Shown here in pieces: positions 61,286 to 64,000 of a DNA stretch of 64,000 bases. The notes below the pieces were generated by a model. The model saw only the letters and a program-made list of their open reading frames with translations, was not told the origin of the DNA and made no database searches. The stretch covers positions 276,700-340,699 of the forward strand of contig NZ_LMDE01000012.1 of assembly GCF_001425025.1 (NCBI RefSeq), read 5' to 3'. The stretch's first letter is position 1; each line of letters starts with the position of its first letter. The stretch comes from Nocardioides sp. Root122 (GTDB lineage: Bacteria; Actinomycetota; Actinomycetes; Propionibacteriales; Nocardioidaceae). A program made the translations under genes and the position numbers.

Positions 61286-61948
61286 TCCGCTTGCCCGGGC
61301 CGTGTGCGGCCCCACGCCCGCCACCAGCGCCGCACCGAGGTCGGCGAAGTCGTCCACGTCGGTGCGCACGCTCAGCGCCTGCTCGCCGACCTCGACGGCC
61401 CCGGCACTGACGTGCCGAGCGGCGGAGCCGACGCCGAAGCCGGGATGGAAGCCGTGGGCAGGAGCCGCGTAGAGCGTCGTCCCGACCCCGGCCCGGTCCC
61501 GCACGAACGCCGACCCCCCGGCCGTCACCAGGTCGACGACCTCGACCAGGACGTCGGCCAGCTCGTGGGGTCGCAGGGCCGGCAGGTCGGCGCACAGCGC
61601 CACCGGGACGGCGTACGGCCAGCGGCGCGCGACCTCGGCAGCTCCCTGCACCAGCGTGGCGTTGAGGTCGTCGCTGGCCCCGTCGGGCATCACCTCGCAC
61701 CCCAGCGCGCGCAGGCTGGCGGCCAGGCGGAAGTCGTCGGTCACGACGAGGACGGTCCCGACCCCGGGCGTCGCGCGTGCGGCCTCGACCGTGTCGAGGG
61801 CGAAGGCCTCGGCCAGCTCGCGGCGCTGGTCGTCGGGGAGTCCCTGGCCGGCGCCGCCGAGGCGGGACTTGCCGAACGCCGGTGGCTTCACGGGTACGAC
61901 GACCACGCAGGGCGGACGGCTGGCAGCAGAGGTGACGGGGCTGGACAT
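61262..61948 (-). CDS. cofC: 2-phospho-L-lactate/phosphoenolpyruvate guanylyltransferase
   Basis: A 228-residue nucleotidyltransferase of coenzyme F420 synthesis (CofC/FbiD). VVVPVKPPAFGKSRL is the GTP loop, VPVALCADLPALRP the metal-binding Asp strand, and GFHPGFGVGSAARH the substrate motif. In actinobacteria the substrate is usually PEP. GGGAGG precedes the ATG at 61948. It is divergent from plsC. Confidence 0.9.
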   Translation of the reverse strand: MSSPVTSAASRPPCVVVVPVKPPAFGKSRLGGAGQGLPDDQRRELAEAFALDTVEAARATPGVGTVLVVTDDFRLAASLRALGCEVMPDGASDDLNATLVQGAAEVARRWPYAVPVALCADLPALRPHELADVLVEVVDLVTAGGSAFVRDRAGVGTTLYAAPAHGFHPGFGVGSAARHVSAGAVEVGEQALSVRTDVDDFADLGAALVAGVGPHTARASGRRATPQG

Positions 61949-62082
61949 CGCCTCGATCCTCCCATCCGCCACCTGCGCGCCGCTGGGGTCCCCGGGCCCG
62001 CCCGACCGAGTAGCCTGCTCGCGACGCAGGGAGCGTCCGGGAGCGGCTCGGCCGACCGACACGAGCACGGGAGGGGTGACGG

Positions 62083-62874
62083 GTGCGCGTCAGGAAGCTC
62101 GAGCGGAGACGCGGCTGGGCCTTCACGGTCGCAGCCTCGATCCTCAAGCCGACGTTGCTCACCGCCACCTCACGCACCTGGATCGACGGGGAGAAGATCC
62201 CCGCCACGGGTGGGTGCATCATCGCGATCAACCACATCTCGCACGTCGACCCGCTGCTGTCCGCGCACTTCGTCTACGACCACGGCCGACTGCCGCGCTA
62301 CCTCGCGAAGTCGAGCCTGTTCTCCAACAAGTACCTCGGCGGCTTCCTCACCTCCGCCGGGCAGATCCCCGTCGAGCGGCTCAGCCGCAACGCGATCGGT
62401 GCCTACGACGCCGCAGTGCGCGCGATCGGCGACGGCGAGTGCATCATCATCTACCCCGAGGGCACGCTCACCCGTGACCCCGACCTCTGGCCCATGAAGG
62501 GCAAGACCGGGGCCGCGCGAATCGCCCTCGCCACCGGCTGCCCGGTGATCCCGGTCGGCCAGTGGGGCGCGCAGGAGGTGCTGCCGCCCTACACGAAGAC
62601 GCCGCACCTCCTCCCGCGCAAGAACATCGTCATGAAGGCCGGTGACCCGGTCCGGCTCGACGACCTCGTCGCCGGGCCGCACACCGCGGAGGCCACCGCC
62701 CGGGCGACCGAGCGGATCATGGCGGCGATCACCGAGCTCGTCGAGGACCTGCGTGGTGGCACGGCCCCGACGGAGCGCTTCGACCCGCGCCAGCGCGGCG
62801 TACGAGAGATCGGGAACCCCAACGACGACGCGCAGCGGGCGGGTCACCGAAGCAGGAGGAAGCGCAGCCGATGA
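62083..62874 (+). CDS. plsC: 1-acyl-sn-glycerol-3-phosphate acyltransferase
   Basis: A membrane-associated acyltransferase of 263 residues. The catalytic NHxxxxD box is NHISHVD near residue 51, and [12 protein letters not shown] is the EGTR-like block. It makes phosphatidic acid from lysophosphatidate. The C-terminus is basic and Arg-rich. GTG 62083. The gene overlaps gpsA in ATGA, giving a coupled phospholipid operon. Confidence 0.92.
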   Translation: MRVRKLERRRGWAFTVAASILKPTLLTATSRTWIDGEKIPATGGCIIAINHISHVDPLLSAHFVYDHGRLPRYLAKSSLFSNKYLGGFLTSAGQIPVERLSRNAIGAYDAAVRAIGDGECIIIYPEGTLTRDPDLWPMKGKTGAARIALATGCPVIPVGQWGAQEVLPPYTKTPHLLPRKNIVMKAGDPVRLDDLVAGPHTAEATARATERIMAAITELVEDLRGGTAPTERFDPRQRGVREIGNPNDDAQRAGHRSRRKRSR

Positions 62875-63872
62875 CGAAGATCGCAGTGTTCAGTGCGGGC
62901 TCGTGGGGCACAGCCTTCTCGATGGTCCTGGCCGACGCAGGCAACGACGTCGCGCTCTGGGCGCGCCGTGACGAGGTGGTCGACGCCATCAACGACCGCC
63001 ACGAGAACACCGACTACCTGCCCGGCATCGAGCTGCCGCGGTCCATCAGCGCCTCCACCGACCCCGAGCAGGTCGCCCACGACGCCGACGTGGTCGTGCT
63101 GACCGTCCCGTCGCAGAGCCTGCGCGAGAACCTCGCCGACTGGGCGCCGATCCTGCCGGAGAAGGCGACCCTCGTGTCCCTGATGAAGGGCGTCGAGCTC
63201 GGCACCCTGATGCGGATGAGCGAGGTCATCCACGAGGTCACCGACGCCTCTCCCGACCGTATCGCCGTCGTCAGCGGGCCCAACCTGGCGCGCGAGATCG
63301 CCCGGCGCGAGCCGGCCGCCTCGGTCGTCGCGTGCACGGACGAGGAGCGCGCCAAGCAGATCCAGAAGATCACGCACGGTCCGTCGTGGCGGCCCTACAC
63401 CTCCCGCGACGTGCTCGGCTGCGAGATCGGTGGCGCCTACAAGAACGTCGTCGGGCTCGCCGTCGGCATGGCCGTCGGCCTCGGCTTCGGCGACAACACC
63501 ACGGCCTCGGTGATCACCCGCGGCCTCGCCGAGACCGCCCGCCTCGCCACGGCGAAGGGCGCGAACCCGCTGACCCTGATGGGTCTCGCCGGCCTCGGCG
63601 ACCTGGTCGCCACCTGCTCCTCGCCGCTCTCGCGCAACCGCACCTTCGGCGAGCGCCTCGGCCAGGGCATGACCACCGAGGAGATCTACGCCTCCACCCG
63701 CCAGGTCGCGGAGGGCGCCAAGTCCTGCAAGTCCCTCCTCGCCCTCGCCCAGCAGACCGGCATCGACGCCCCCATCGCCGAGGCGGTCGACGCCGTCGTC
63801 GACGGCCGGATGACCGCCCAGGACATGATGAACAGCTTCATCGCCCGCGACACCAAGGCAGAAACGGATTGA
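62871..63872 (+). CDS. gpsA: glycerol-3-phosphate dehydrogenase [NAD(P)+]
   Basis: A 333-residue enzyme that reduces dihydroxyacetone phosphate to sn-glycerol-3-phosphate for phospholipids. [19 protein letters not shown] is the dinucleotide fold; [20 protein letters not shown] and [20 protein letters not shown] carry the substrate residues. Together with plsC it supplies phosphatidic acid. Confidence 0.96.
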   Translation: MTKIAVFSAGSWGTAFSMVLADAGNDVALWARRDEVVDAINDRHENTDYLPGIELPRSISASTDPEQVAHDADVVVLTVPSQSLRENLADWAPILPEKATLVSLMKGVELGTLMRMSEVIHEVTDASPDRIAVVSGPNLAREIARREPAASVVACTDEERAKQIQKITHGPSWRPYTSRDVLGCEIGGAYKNVVGLAVGMAVGLGFGDNTTASVITRGLAETARLATAKGANPLTLMGLAGLGDLVATCSSPLSRNRTFGERLGQGMTTEEIYASTRQVAEGAKSCKSLLALAQQTGIDAPIAEAVDAVVDGRMTAQDMMNSFIARDTKAETD

Positions 63873-64000
63873 TGGCGCTCGCTCCGCTCGCGCGTGCTCG
63901 GCGCCCCTGAAGACGTCGTCTTCCCTCCTCGCTCCCAACCTGCCTCGCTTCGCTCGTCGCGCTTGCTCGCTCGACGCTCCTATGGATCGTCAAGCGCTGG
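63873..64000. other. non-coding tail after gpsA
   Basis: No ORF of note. It contains the reversed core repeat CTCGCTCCGCTCGC (63878-63891), the 15-nt palindrome GAAGACG-T-CGTCTTC (63909-63923), a possible gpsA terminator, and a CTCGC/TCGCT-rich stretch that runs to the window edge. Confidence 0.5.

Noticed and set aside
63909..63923. GAAGACG-T-CGTCTTC as a firm gpsA terminator
   Set aside because: The loop is one base and no T-run follows, so a stable hairpin is doubtful; it is mentioned only as possible.
1..64000. Mobile elements, prophage or defence islands
   Set aside because: No transposase, integrase, restriction or toxin-antitoxin gene was seen; base composition and gene style are uniform, with AT-rich exceptions only at promoters and the hup tail.

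Overview
The window is very GC-rich, densely packed chromosomal DNA from an actinobacterium. The proteins and gene order fit Nocardioidaceae, most likely Nocardioides or a close relative; this rests on sequence character and recalled family resemblance, not on a database search. The backbone is the conserved actinobacterial block of branched-chain amino acid and housekeeping genes: serA (cut by the left edge), leuB, ilvE, cimA, a FAH-family gene, gltX with tRNA-Gln and tRNA-Glu, an ndgR-type IclR regulator divergent from leuCD, a HU/H1-like gene, cofC, plsC and gpsA. Streptomyces has the same order. Accessory genes are inserted between these anchors. I see no transposase, integrase, phage gene or CRISPR array.

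Layout. 1-8.8 kb: serA end, a secreted M6 metalloprotease behind an exact Crp-type palindrome, a MocR-type regulator divergent from a YczE-like membrane protein, an exporter-like pair (DUF6297-like plus ATPase) and a methyltransferase. 8.9-11.6 kb: a Val/Leu/Ile-containing leader peptide, a small ORF, leuB and ilvE. 11.7-23.9 kb: an NhaA-thioredoxin fusion, a two-component system, a thrombospondin-type-3 secreted protein with a membrane partner, a Ser/Thr kinase, a homocysteine methyltransferase operon, a DUF5709-like acidic protein and a DksA/TraR protein. 23.9-31.9 kb: an isoleucine attenuator in front of cimA, a TetR/flavin-reductase pair, an amidase, and the biotin importer bioYMN divergent from a BioQ-like regulator with its operator. 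32-39.5 kb: a gamma-glutamylation catabolic operon (FadR-type regulator, SDR, aldehyde dehydrogenase, class I amidotransferase-type hydrolase, glutamine-synthetase-like ligase) divergent from an ethanolamine-type permease. 39.5-46.7 kb: sulfotransferase, PLP enzyme, FAH protein, gltX, CPBP protease and two tRNAs. 46.7-52.6 kb: a tctABC-type tricarboxylate importer divergent from its likely two-component regulator. 52.6-57.5 kb: a PadR-controlled ABC exporter divergent from the alkylation-repair genes ada-alkA and ogt. 57.5-64 kb: ndgR/leuCD, hup, cofC, plsC, gpsA.

How the genes work together. serA, leuB, ilvE, cimA and leuCD supply serine, leucine and isoleucine. cimA carries a textbook attenuator (a leader with three Ile codons, then an intrinsic terminator), and a second BCAA-rich leader lies upstream of leuB. 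gltX sits beside the two tRNAs that actinobacterial GluRS charges. The 32-39.5 kb operon reads as amine import, gamma-glutamylation, alcohol oxidation, aldehyde oxidation and release of glutamate, which fits ethanolamine better than putrescine.

Two general traits stand out. Many genes begin at an ATG or GTG lying 6-7 nt downstream of a TANNNT -10 hexamer, the signature of leaderless transcription. Several intergenic gaps hold long hairpins or tandem and inverted repeats. No wholly new system is demonstrated; the strongest leads are the two attenuators, the predicted ethanolamine pathway and the PF13769-like/homocysteine methyltransferase pair.
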